Origin: Lithodes maja
Taxonomy: Eukaryota > Arthropoda > Malacostraca > Decapoda > Lithodidae
Direction: 5' to 3'
NCBI GenBank assembly: GCA_037953745.1
Contig: JBAKBP010007396.1
Coordinates: forward strand, 36,405 to 100,404
DNA: 64,000 nt
Shown here: piece by piece, positions 20,658 through 31,420 of the stretch
How positions within the stretch are numbered: the stretch's first letter is position 1
How the letters are laid out: each line of letters opens with the position of its first letter
Notes under the pieces: model-generated
The model's database searches: none
The model's input: only the letters and a program-made list of their open reading frames with translations
Told to the model about the DNA's origin: nothing
Position numbers and translations under genes: made by a program

Positions 20658-21078
20658 ATGATAGAGACTTTTAAGATAGTGTCAGGAAAGTATGATGAGG
20701 ATGTGTGTGAAGGTATCTTCTTGATGCGGGAGGAAACCAAAACGAGAGGACACTAAGAAAATTTACAAAGAAAGAAATAGGCTTGAAAAGGCAAAGAACT
20801 TATTTTGTGATAGTGGTAAATGAGTGGAACGCACTGCCCCAGTATGTAGTAGATTCCGAATCAATAAGGAAGTTTGAAAGTAATCTTGATAAAGCATGGG
20901 GAAGACAAGATTTGAAGTTTGATTATAAAGCAAAAATACAGAATAGTAAAAATGTTGCGTCTGCTGTCGCCGCCGCCAACACAGTGAACGACCGCAGCAG
21001 TGCAAGTACTGGCACTGAGCTGGATACACAGGCCTAGTTTGCCTTTTTCCAGAGGATCTACTGTAAGAAACTGTAAGA
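20658..21078 (+). pseudogene. L2-A family LINE, 3' end (5' truncated)
   Basis: Starts at GDMIETFKIVSGKYDEDV (its first codons lie left of the TRIM at 19833-19842). After TRGH a stop occurs, then the other frame continues KKIYKERNR... and VVNEWNALPQYVVDS to LDTQA at 21037. It ends in CTGTAAGAA repeats. Nearly identical to 7484-7880 on the other strand. Confidence 0.8.
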
Positions 21079-21467
21079 ATAACAACGCACTGTCGTCACG
21101 TTCAAGGAATTAGTCAATTTGGGAAGTCGGGGACGTTCTGGTAAATTTTACTAAACTGTCAAGCTCTGGCAACTTGACCTAGCGATTCGTGACAAACGCC
21201 TTATATTCATGGCCACCCCTTCTCGGGAATTATGGCGTATGGCAAACAAAAATATTACACTTCTTTCAGATGCTTCGTATTGGAGCCCCAGGTGTTTCGG
21301 ATTCACGCAGTGGCTTTTGGGGGTAACAATTTTTTCTGTTTTTTTTTTCTTTTTATAGTGCAGTCAAGAGCGTTAATGGCGACGCATCCATTTGAATCAG
21401 TATCGAACACAAACGAGACCATACAATACATTATTATAGCCCAAATGCTTCACAACTTTGATTTTAA

Positions 21468-21846
21468 GGGGGGTCACTGTTTTTTTTTTATCTTTCTCCC
21501 CTTTTCTCTCTTTCCCTGGCTTGTATCCATTCGGCCCCATTCAGCCAACTGTTTTAAGACGTTTATCCCCATCTAGGTGTCGATTTCTTCCTGGCGAGCG
21601 ATTGCGAGCCAGCATTGTATGGAGAAATCCGGCATCGCCGGAGACATTTGTCTATCAAAAAATGTACAAATTTAGCTTGCTGTTAAAACAAAATACATAT
21701 ATGCATATATACATCGCTACCGCTCGCCAGGAAAATATTGACACCTGGATGGGGATAAACGTCTTAAAACAGTAGGCTGAATGGGGCCAAATAGATACAA
21801 GCCAAAGAGAGAGGGAGAGAAAGAAAAAAAAGCGAGGTGGGCTCCC
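21468..21846. repeat. MITE with ~130-bp inverted arms, TTAA at both ends
   Basis: The left arm 21468-21600 and right arm 21713-21846 share GGCCCCATTCAGCC, TGTTTTAAGACGTTTATCCC and TCCTGGCGAGCG in inverted order. TTAA occurs directly at both ends (21464-21467 and 21847-21850), as for piggyBac-type insertions. The arms begin GGGGGGTCAC / GGGAGCCCAC. Confidence 0.65.
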
Positions 21847-22001
21847 TTAAAGGTTCAAAGATTCTAACGAGTGTCGCCTTACTTGTGCTGAGAACTGCCC
21901 TGTTTTATGCAGTACGGTAGCCTACTGTACTTAGCCTACTTAATTAATGTGATTTACTTGATGGTCTTCTATTCTATTTTATTCTATATACAGTACTCAG
22001 G

Positions 22002-22150
22002 CCCAATCCCCACTTTTCCTTTTTTTTTTTTTTTGGGGGGGGGGGGGGGGGGGGCGCCGACTCAAGACAGAGCAAGAACAGGGACAACACAAAACTCAAC
22101 CGAAAACAATGAACACACAAAAACAAAATACAAATTCACACACATTGTAC
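22002..22150 (-). mobile_element. RTE LINE 3' end fragment
   Basis: Inverted match to the RTE-A 3' end: AGGCCCAATCCCCA, then T and G homopolymers, then GCCGACTCAAGACAGAGCAA. The homopolymers (T15, G18) replace the short spacer of the intact end. Confidence 0.65.
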
Positions 22151-22720
22151 ACGAGTGCACAATAATAAAGTTCAATGTAGTATTTTGTATGTTTAGTTTT
22201 GTTTATCATGATGCATATTCTTTGATAGTTTTATAGTTGTATTTTGGTCACGGCCTACAAATTATATTCAGCTATATTTGCATTGGAAGCTCTTAGTTTT
22301 TCACTATACAACCATTTGTAGCCTTAATATATTTCCTATTATTCGCTAATGTATTCTGTATAATTTCAGTACTGAAGGAATAACTGCTATGCCCCAGATT
22401 TCTATCTACCACTTGTCCAAATAGAAAACCAGAAATAAAAACATTGGAGTCCACCCTCAAGACAACCAGCGAAGATGGGTTCCCCGACACTGATCTAGTA
22501 TAGAGTCCCCATTGCCATTATGTAAAGTGGATGCAGGGAAAATGGAATGCCAAACATTCAGATGGTATCCTCCCCGCCCACCTCAAAGGCCTCTGGCGTC
22601 GGGGACTCTTGGATCAGGAGCGGCTAGGGAGGCACTCTTAGAAACCCTCACCAGATTCATCAACATGTTCTTAAGAGTGGGAGGTGTTTGGTGTTGGGAA
22701 TTAAATATATAAAGTAGTTG
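22151..22720. other. No recognisable gene
   Basis: No motif or terminus recognised. A short phrase, GAGTGGGAGGTGTTTGGTG with TTGGGAATTAAAT at 22675-22705, recurs in variant form at 23370-23400 and 23728-23755, so a low-copy unnamed repeat is present. Confidence 0.35.
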
Positions 22721-22975
22721 TTGTTCCCCACGCTGCCTGGCCGAACAGCCCCAAGGCCATAACCGAGCGCCCCCACAGAACCCTCCCTGCCTACCACAAT
22801 AAAGCCTGGGTGACCAAAGCCACTCCATGGCGGGGAGCTGAGGAGGGTGCGGAAACGCCCTGGAAACCAAAGCCCCACCCAGGGCCCTGTGCCCCTCAGC
22901 AATTATGAAGAGAAAGTTGAGGGGCAAAGGAAATATGTGACGCTTTGGCTTCCAATCTGCCAACCTCTAGGTTGG
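22721..22975 (-). mobile_element. AAC-tailed SINE, inverted copy, ending in a perfect hairpin
   Basis: Reverse complement of the family at 19500-19672, longer at its 5' side, with a short (AAC)n tail at 22725-22733. At its 5' edge lies a 14-bp perfect hairpin, CCAATCTGCCAACC / GGTTGGCAGATTGG, with loop TCTA (22952-22983). Confidence 0.65.
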
Positions 22976-23285
22976 CAGATTGGGAGGTCAATCCACGGAA
23001 GAGACGCCGTCACTTGAGATCTAGAAAATATATAAGTAAAAGGAACAGTCTGAGTAAGCTATGGATATGGCAGAGATCGCTCAGTTCTGTATTCCTATAG
23101 GTTCAGGAACATTTCATAGCGAGGTCGGTCCGTAGAGATCTGTGCCCCATAAAATGTTCTTTCCTTTCACTTAAACATTGGGCTATTCAGTGTGCAGTTG
23201 GGTGTGACTACATGATTAGATTGATATTCAGTATTCGATAAATGGATATAAAATCGTAGTCATGTAATTGACCTTTAACTGTCTT

Positions 23286-23350
23286 GATGGTGTACTGGTT
23301 AGTGTTTAACATCTGTATGTGGTAACCCAGGTTCGAATCCCAGGAAGATC
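23286..23350 (+). mobile_element. tRNA-His-like sequence, probable SINE head or tRNA pseudogene
   Basis: TGGTGTACTGGTTAGTG resembles an A box, and GTAACCCAGGTTCGAATCCC contains a perfect B box with the residues typical of tRNA-His upstream of it. TGTGG sits at the anticodon position. Acceptor and T stems do not pair cleanly, so this is not an intact tRNA gene. Confidence 0.5.
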
Positions 23351-24033
23351 ACAATCTTTCATTAATTTCATTGGAAGGTGCTGGTGTTGGGAGTTAAATT
23401 AATAACTTAGATTATACAAATTACATATGGGTGTCTCCTCTGTCATTTTAGTTACCTATACCAGAGTTATGAATTATTATTTCACCTACTTTTTTGTAGC
23501 TGACTTTGGCATTGAGTCTCCGTATCACAAATGTGCTTTTAGTTCTATACTTATTCATAGCATCTTGTAGCCTACATCTTTATAAACTTATTATTTATTT
23601 TCCTTGTGTATTGATTTTGGAGAATATACTTTGATTACTTTTACTTGACATTGTTTATAAAGCTTTATAAATAATCCTGCCACTCTCTCATTAATACAAA
23701 AATCAATTCTTACATAATTAATTTCATTGGGAGGGGTTAGGTGATGGGAGTGAAATTAATATTAGATTATTGCCAACTAGTTATTTATTTATCAAGAATC
23801 CAACTTCCAACTCTTTTCTCTCTTCTTTCTCTTTGTAACATAGAAAGTGGCTGTCAGGCAATTCAATTGATGCCTCACCTGTTCTTTTAACTCTGCTAAG
23901 TCATTTGGTCTCCTATTCAATTCCATTCCTCACAGGAAGTAGCCAAGCTTGCTTCAGTGATCAGAGACAGGACATTGTACATTCCAAGGGTCATGATATT
24001 ATAATGTATGTATGTACTGTATGTATATACATA
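23351..24033. other. No recognisable gene; low-copy repeat phrase
   Basis: TTAATTTCATTGG.AGG.G..G occurs twice (about 23364 and 23719), each followed by GGGAGT.AAATTAAT. No coding content. Confidence 0.4.
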
Positions 24034-24120
24034 CTGTGGCACCTTCCCCAGTTTTCCTATTTCTTTTTTTTATGGGGGTGGCCGACTCGAGACAGAGCCC
24101 GAACAGAGACATCGCAACAC
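24034..24120 (-). mobile_element. RTE LINE 3' end fragment
   Basis: Inverted RTE-type end: CCTTCCCCAGTTTTCC, T-tract, GGTGGCCGACTCGAGACAGA. A decayed relative of 5990-6190 and 22002-22150. Confidence 0.6.
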
Positions 24121-24176
24121 ATCAGAAAAACATAACACAAAATCTTACACAAATCTAGTTCGCCCAGGAGAAATAA

Positions 24177-24620
24177 TTTAAAACTTACAAAATAAACTAA
24201 CGTAAACTGGGACGACACAAGATAAACGCAAAGGAACTAATCATAATCGCTATGTGTAAACAACGAACCATACCAAGGATACCAACCCCTATAATCGATG
24301 AAGGGGGTTGAGCAAACGGCATCATATGTTACGGGGTCCCTATAACTAGAGGGAAAGGTGTCGTAGAGGTACAATGGTGGGTGTGCAAGCTCTATAGTTT
24401 GATTTATTAATACAAGTCACAAGAATAACATGGATAGTTATGTCACAAGCCGTGACATAGTCAGTAAAGCGTCGGCTGATGATCAAAGGGTCGGGAGGTC
24501 AAACCCGCTCTGTCAAAATGTTATTGGTAGATGTCAAGCCCGGGCAACATGACCTAGCAATTCGTGACAAACGCCTAATGTTCATAGCCATCCCTTCACG
24601 GGAATTACGGCTTCTAGCAA
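24177..24620 (-). mobile_element. Penelope-like tail with tRNA-SINE inside
   Basis: TAAAACTTACAAAATAAACT and ATCATAATCGCTATGTG at 24179-24257 match the tail at 62013-62100. After about 190 unrelated bases a tRNA-SINE copy (24448-24535) follows, then ACATGACCTAGCAATTCGTG and on to 24620, which match 21170-21240 of the same family. Confidence 0.5.
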
Positions 24621-24917
24621 AACAAATTATACAGTTACATAGAATGAAGTAAACCCAAAGGCAATGTACATAGGAATATGCAATAATGATATACATTAAC
24701 TAGAGACGGTAGTATGGTTAATATAACTCCTGAATATATTTCTTAAGTGTGGGAGGAGAACTAAAACTGGAATCTAATGTGACTTGCAGTGTAAGGTAGT
24801 GTACTTCACATATAAGTATGCTGTGGTTTGGTAACTAAGTGGTCAAGCAGACATGTGACAATATACTTATAAGTGCATATACAAAATGAAAGATAGCGTG
24901 TACTGTATATGTTTTAA

Positions 24918-25510
24918 CCCCTTAAAGGCGAGCTGTGTGCAATGGATACCCTACCGCCAGGCGACGATATTAGGCCCCATTCCCACCTAAAATAGTCATT
25001 TTACAATAAATATCGTTATTACTTATTCATATGCGCCTATTTTATGTTTAATATGAAGATAGTAACATGTAACAACAATAAAACAAGTGAGAATAGTGTT
25101 TGGATGGTCAAAATTGCGAATTATTGCCGGTCGGTCCATTCATGAATTGTGGAGCAGAGCGAGGCCTGAAGCCTGACTGACTCACTCACCGACCCACATT
25201 CTACCTTACGCAACACACTCGCTAGTCACATGACCACACCATAGATGGAGATGTTGACACGAAAATATACCAATGAAGAAGGGAATAACAGGGAAAGTAC
25301 GTGATAATTGAAGGGGGGGAGAGGAGGGGATTTTGACAGATGTGGAGGAGTGATAGATGTTATGGAGGGGAATTATCTCAATCACCATTTCACTTGTTTC
25401 AAGTGCTACTGGGGCCTTTTAAAAAGTTTTTTTTTTTAGGCCTTACCTCCTAAGAGGATCCTCGCCCTTGCCCACCAAAACCTCTTAAGAGTGTTCTCGC
25501 CGTTCCCGGG
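24918..25510. repeat. 593-bp MITE flanked by TTAA (piggyBac-like)
   Basis: Flanked by TTAA at 24914-24917 and 25511-25514. The ends are CCCCTTAAAGGCGAG and, inverted, CCCGGGAACGGCGAG. Internal words TATGCGCCTATT and GTTTGGATGGTCAAAAT identify a second, inverted copy at 30791-31416. No coding frame. Confidence 0.72.
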
Positions 25511-25514
25511 TTAA

Positions 25515-25885
25515 TGGCAATGGTACGTAATATAATTGACGTTAAAGGGGGCCTGAAAGACAGGTCAAAGTTTCAAATGCATCTCTTAATTAAATACCTG
25601 TCCAGGTTTGGCTGGTACAGATTATATAGAGGTCGGATAGCACTCCTGAGGCCGGATAGCACTGGGTAGAGATCATGAAACACTCTGGTGGGCTGGAAAG
25701 CACCTTGAGGCCGGATAGCACTCTTGATCTCATGGGGGAGGTAAGATGACTTCCGCTGCTCCGTCTGCTCCCCTATCCTGTTATTATCTGGCTCCGAGCT
25801 CCGTTGTGCTGCATGGGAAAAGGGCACGATGGTAGGGAGTCTCCATGGGGCTTGTAGATCCTTTCCTTCGGGGGCACTCGCTTGG
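25515..25885. other. Left flank of IG-1; short tandem phrase
   Basis: GAGGCCGGATAGCACTC and variants occur three times (25640-25725). No gene recognised. Confidence 0.4.
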
Positions 25886-25924
25886 AAAGATCATAATTTA
25901 ATAGTGGCCCCTCCATCATTGACG

Positions 25925-26205
25925 ATTTGCTTATTTATATAATAGTCTCGATTCAACACCCGCGTCAGCCGTTTTGAATCTACCGCCGCGGGGATGAACA
26001 GCGCATTCATCATAAGTGTAACGCAACTTCTCTTATGGAGTCTTCATTAGATCGGGTACCCACTACGAAAAAACTTTCGTAAAAAATAAGATAAGAAAAA
26101 CGAACAAAAATAACTTAAAAATTGTTATAACACGCTTCCCACTTCGGTGGATTTCTTGCGTTGTGGCTCCTTGCCGCTCCTCACCAGGCAGCCATTCGTC
26201 CTTCT
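25925..26205 (+). repeat. Left inverted terminal repeat of IG-1
   Basis: Matches the inverse of 34391-34660. Shared words include CGGGTACCCACTACGAAAA, CACTTCGGTGGATTTCTTGC and TTGTGGCTCCTTGCCGCTCC. The match stops abruptly after CCATTCGTCCTT. Confidence 0.8.
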
Positions 26206-27486
26206 CTTCTCCGCGGGCAACCTAGTCAGACGTGTGCCGCCTGCACTCCGCCAGATTCGTCGTTGGCTCAATTCTCGTGAGTCCTTACTCATTTGTATAT
26301 CTGAGTTGTATTGAACAAGGTTTAGATTAGCTAGCACAGGCTACCCTACTGGTTGCCCGCAGGAAGTGTTAAAATTAGGGTATTGTACAGGCGCTTACGT
26401 GTTCTCCAGGACACTCGCCACATGTGTTTTTTCTTTGGTTCTGCACGCCTTAGCTTTTTTATTATCTTTAGCTAGGAGGCTATAAACTTTCGTCGCTGAA
26501 TGGTCTTCAGTCCAGTGTGTTTGGCCTGGGGGCCGTGTTTTTTCATCTTAGCAGACGCTCCAGTTCCAGGATTGTCACACGTGGTGTGGGATCTTCTGGT
26601 GTTCGAGCCTGCTCTTGGGGCCCCTCTCTTGAGCCTCTTCTCCTCGTGCTGTGGCAGTGATGTCTTCAGGAGTAAGTTTCTTCCTACATTATGAGTTACT
26701 TATGCCTCGTGGCCAGCCTCAGTAGGGTCTCCTTAGGGTTTAGGGGTGTTTACTTATGCTATGATATTTATATTATGCCCCCCCCCCCCCCCTTTTTCCT
26801 GTGTTCCCTGGTTCAGGTGTCGATCACTTTCCGGGAACTCTAGGAGACGTCCTTATTGTGTGGGGTTTTTTGGTGCGGGAATGGTGGTCTGGTGCTGTAG
26901 ACGTTTTTTTCCCCTAGTTCCTTGGCCCGCCGGCCCCTGTCTTCGTACTGGGCCCGGCTGCCGCTGTGCTGGTGTGCATGGGCTTTACCTACCCCTTCTT
27001 TTGTTTGGTAGTGTGTCACTACCCTCCTTGCCAGCGGACGTGCATGGCCCGGCGGAAGGAGAACGGTATCGAACCGATGTTTAACGACTCGCCCTGTGAA
27101 TTGCCAGTTTACCCCGCCAGCCCGGCGGCACAGTTGGGTAACAGGTTTAGACAGGTTTTGTCTAGCTAGCAAGCAGCTGCATGACGACGCCCTCTAGGAG
27201 TACTGTTTAGGGCCAGTGACCCATGTCATAGGTAAGCAGTCTCGTGTGAATTCCCCCCGATTGAAAAGGGCGAGGGGTTGTTCACAACTCTCAGGAGGCG
27301 GAAAAATAGTGGGGCAGTGGCCCACTAATTTTGCGACGCCGGGGAGTAGGTAGGATGTTGTTAACACCTCTCAGGTTATCCTTATGAGCATTGATTCCTG
27401 GAAATTTTCTATTTCCAGATCTCTTCACATCTCGAGCAGAGTGGCTAAGGAGGAACTGTTCCCGGCGGGGAGGGGAGTCGGTAACC
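26206..27486 (+). other. IG-1 leader, non-coding, possible intron
   Basis: No protein recognised. A donor-like AG|GTAAGT variant (CAGGAGTAAGTTTC, 26667) and a strong acceptor (C14, then TTTTTCCTGTGTTCCCTGGTTCAG ending 26816, shown here in parts) suggest a spliced leader exon. IG-2 has a similar C-tract in the equivalent place (about 61050-61065, inverted). Confidence 0.4.
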
Positions 27487-30400
27487 ATGTCTCTATTCTC
27501 GTTTTGTTCTACTCCTACCTGTATTTCAGTCCCAGTAGCAGCACACAGGCTGTGTATACGCTGTATTAAATGTTTGGACAAGACTACCTTTTCATGGACA
27601 GCTCGTAAATATCCAGTTTGCTCGGATCTATTTGAAGAATGGCTAGCTAGTCAAGATATGTCATGCTTGTTGACCCTTATTAAAATTAAGAATAACTTTG
27701 CTTCTTACGCTTCAAGGGTGGCGGATGTAGATTTGTTCTGTGACAATGCAGAATTACTTAGAATCATCCGCCTGTACTCTTTCGAAGACCCCTCAGTTCA
27801 TCAGGCACATACGTTCCTTTGGTACCAAATTCAAATCTTGCTTCCCCACAGTCATCCGAGGCATCCGAAGGTCGCTCCCCTCCCCAAACCAAGAGACCTC
27901 GCTCTGAGTCGCCGGAGTTGGTACTTTAAACGCAACCGGAATCACCCCAGCGACTTCGTCAGGTGTCCAGTTGGGAATACTTGCTACCCAAGATGCGCAA
28001 GTTGTCCAGCCCACTGCAGAACCAGATTGCGGCGGAAATACGGAATAGCCCCCTCACCCACGTGTGTAAGTCTGCTTCACAACCGGTCGCCTCGACATCC
28101 ACTTCGACAACGCAGGGGGTTTCCCCCGGTCTCATCGAGACTGATGCCGAGCAGTCTCTACCGGCGATGAGGGTTAGACCAAGTGTTAGAGTGAGACTAC
28201 AAGGATCTTAACTAGTGCTATCGAAGAGTAATTTACCAGACGGCAAAATAGGGTTGTATTTGTCTCCGGCGCCTGACACTGAAGGAAGTCCTGATTTAGC
28301 GGCGGAATTAGACACGCCGGCGATAGCTGTCCCAAGATTGTCCACTAGGCCAGCGGCCAGAGACACAGGAGTGATAGTACCTAACTCGGGGTCAGAGTCT
28401 GTCACTACAGGTCATACCATGATAGAGAATAAGTTGAACGATGTCCCAAGGAATAGGGTTACACAACTCTCTCGACTAGTTAGTCAGGCGCCGGTGACGC
28501 AAGTTAAAAGGTCGCCGGCGAAAGTTCCCCAACCAATAACTGCATAACGAAGGTAAGGAACTAGAGGAACCAGGTCGAACGGTACAGGTAGAGGAACCGA
28601 CATCTAAGGAGAAGGTAAAGTCTACATCTCTCAAGAGGCCAAGGTCCCAATGTGTCACGGCGAAACAGTTAGATGAATTGTTACAAAAGGTTCTCCAACA
28701 ATGTGCTACTTCCAAACGCCCTACTGAGGTGACGGTAACCCCCCCGCCGGAATCTGTGCCTGCCACCTCCACGGACGACGAGGTTTTGTTTCTCTATTCG
28801 ATCTCCTCCACTAACGTAATAATGCCAGAACACGTTCCAATCTGTCCCCTGTCACCAGCCAAAATCAATGTTATCACAGACCCGGATACAATCATGGCTT
28901 CGACAATAACTAAATTACCACTTTCCACCGCTAGGAACCATCCGGCGGACTTTCGAGCCAGGGCCGAGGTCACACCACGGTTGGTTATGGGGTCCCAACC
29001 GGGTGTAGATGGTTCAGATAGACTATCACAAGCTAGCAATTTGGCAGCTAACGTCAATGATTCTACCGCGGCGGAGAAGGAGTCGGTTTCTTGCTCACAA
29101 CCTAGTGCTAGTATTCCTGAAGTTAACATAGCAGTTCACTCAACGGCGGAACCCTTGAAGCCTCCGCCGGGTCATGTAGTATCAACCAGTTGCTCAGTCC
29201 CAACCATCTCAATCACAAACGGAGGGCAACCTTTAGGGTCGCAAAGAACTGGGCAGGCTTTGGCTCCCGGTTATCTCGTGTAAGGCAGGAGACTGGCACA
29301 GATCTATACATGGGGAGGTCCCAGTACCGAGGGAATGGACCATTGAAATAAACAGACATAATTAAAGTCTTACGGGCCAAAGATGCCCAGGAGAATGTCA
29401 TAGGGGTACAGATTCAAGCAATTCCTATCTATCTATCTATTGCCAGACGCCTTACTCCCCTTAATGGGGGTGGCCATACACAAAATGCCCCCAAGTGAAC
29501 CTATCCCCTGTAAGAGGGACAACCCATGCCAGTTTACTGAAGGACTTACAGGATTAACCACTCAATTTAGGGTCCGTCTGACTCCGAGGCATTTTATGTA
29601 TTTGTTAGCACTATTTTTCTACAGCGGTGTGCGGCTAATCCATCCACTAACCTGCTTCACCCTAAGATAGCAGTACTGATTTGTATACGGTTTACTCCCC
29701 TAGACAGGTTGCCGACCAAGGCTGACCAGTCCCATCCACCCGGATTTTTATAAGGTTATCTCCCCTAGATGGGTTGCCGACCAAGGCTAACGAGTCCCAT
29801 CCACCCGAAAGCAATTCCTAACCCTACCAATTATCAATATTTCGTCTATGAACCACGTCGGCTTGCCCCTCCTTCCCCAGATGTTCCTCATTGCCCCGCT
29901 CGCTCTCAGCCTTACGTCAACAATGGTGCTCATTCAATGGGGTTGATTAAACCAAGTTTAGCCTTTACTCCGACAACTTCACAGCAGGAGCGAAGGGAAT
30001 TAAATCTGGGAGAGGTTGGGCACGGACCGTGGGTGAGTTGGGATCAGGAGGTCCAACAGTTTGCCATTGATGTAGCTTCCAATGTTTCCCTACCTGTCCC
30101 CCCACCACACCATATTGAGTTTGATTTGCTGAAGCCACGGCCCGGCGGTGTCCCACAAGCTATATTTGAGTTCCTCGTTGCCCCTCAATTAGAAGTTAAA
30201 CACTTCCCAGCTCCTTTCCAAACTCCAGATCCTATTGAACTCCAACAAGAGTTCCTAGTACATGATAACGCTCACCATAAATTTATTGGATTTCTGCTAA
30301 CTAGAGACAGCTCAAGCCATTGCTAAACCGGTGCCCAACCCACCGAGACGTCAGGAGGAAATGGTTAAAGCTTTTCAACACTATCTCCTGCCGCATCCAG

Positions 30401-30603
30401 CGAGATTGATCAAGGACATCCGAACAGCCTTGTTTGAGGCAGTGCGGGCTAGACTGCTTCTCAGACTCGATATGGTGAAAGGGTTTCCCAATAATGTTTA
30501 TTACAGGGTTATTTTTTCCCCAATACTAACTGCATCGATGATTGATTCACAGACTCGAAGAGATGTAGATACGATGCTTAGGATAAGCAAGGTGACATCA
30601 TAG
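27487..30603 (+). pseudogene. IG-1 gag-like protein, unrecognised family
   Basis: I do not recognise this protein. The start is taken as ATG 27487 (MSLFSFCSTPTC), just before a cysteine cluster LCIRCIKCLDK, then VCSDLFEEWLASQDMSCLLT and LLRIIRLYSFEDPS. A long Pro/Ser/Thr-rich middle follows in changing frames (27963-28211, 28215-28547, 28678-29283), including STTQGVSPGL. The C-terminal part after the SINE reads NYQYFVYEPRRLAP, LNLGEVGHGPWVSWDQEVQQ, FAIDVASN, PIELQQEFLVHDNAH and FIGFLLTRD, then MVKAFQHYLLPHPARL to SMIDSQTRRDV. It has at least four frameshifts. The IG-2 protein aligns along the whole length, roughly 55-60% identical in the ends. A zinc-binding N-terminus, disordered middle and helical C-terminus would fit a nucleocapsid/gag; that is inference. 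Confidence 0.6.
29428..29809 (-). mobile_element. SINE-R: 382-bp SINE with RTE-B-type 3' end
   Basis: Perfect 11-bp duplication AGCAATTCCTA at 29417-29427 and 29810-29820. Removing it rejoins the IG-1 gene (QIQAIP / NPTNYQYF). Read in sense (minus) direction it starts with two ~55-bp tandem units (GGGTGGATGGGACT..GGCAACC..CTAGGGGAG) and ends GTGGCCACCCCCATTAAGGG..GTCTGGCAATAG(ATAG)n. That end matches the RTE-B 3' end near 6830-6860. Another copy is split across 43343-43531 and 53623-53704. Confidence 0.8.
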
Positions 30604-30790
30604 TAAGATTAGCCTAGGCTATAGACACGACGATGGCCAGTGACAAGCGGAGGCAGGATGTTACCACACCTTAATGTCCGCTGGTGGGATTTCGTTTTTT
30701 CCTGAGTCTTGGAAGATTCCCCTCCTTTTTTCAACCTCTCTCCCTAGACCGTGCTCTGGTACAGGGTTCCGAGATCGATACCGTCCTTAA

Positions 30791-30885
30791 CCCGGGAGCT
30801 GCGGGAAGACTCTTAAGAGTTCCCCCGGCGGACTGCGGGAAGACTCTCCTGAGTAAGTAAAACTAAAAATCAACTTTTTACATCG

Positions 30886-30937
<52 letters not shown>

Positions 30938-31416
30938 CCCTGGGCCATGCAAAATCTCAGTCCTCTACCTCCCCTCCTTCCCCACTTTCCTCCTATTCCT
31001 CAGTTATCACCTATTTTCCCTATTATTCCCTTATTCTGAGGTATATTTTCGTGCTAACATTAGCGAGTTGCAAGCAGGGTGTTGTCATCACTGATGGCCA
31101 TCGAGTGCAAGAGAGAGAGAGAGAGTATCGATCGACTGTGTCGCAGTGGCCTTGGGGAAAATGGGCGGGAAGGTAGCTTGCCTCACCCATACATTATACA
31201 ACTCGCGGGCTATATCTCCGATTTTGACCATCCAAACGCTGTTTTCACTCGTTTTATTGTTGTTTCAGGTTAATACCTTTATAATCAACCCATAATAGGC
31301 GCATATGGATAATTATTAATGCTATTAATGGTACAATGAATATTTTAGTGACGAAAAACCTCAAATACGTCAGCACAGGGGGAGGTTTTCATTTACCCCC
31401 GTGCGCACTTCAGAGG
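30791..31416 (-). repeat. 626-bp TTAA-flanked MITE inside IG-1 (inverse of 24918-25510)
   Basis: TTAA at 30787-30790 and 31417-31420. In inverse orientation it matches the 24918 copy (ATATGCGCCTATT, CGTTTGGATGGTCAAAAT, CTCTTAAGAG). It has a T48 tract (30888-30935) where the other copy has T11, and a (GA) run at 31109-31124. Confidence 0.72.
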
Positions 31417-31420
31417 TTAA

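Noticed and set aside
22024..22054. G18 and other long C/G homopolymers as G-quadruplex regulators
   Set aside because: Homopolymers occur at many unrelated repeat junctions (13251, 32184, 55009, 56498) and may be partly sequencing artefacts.
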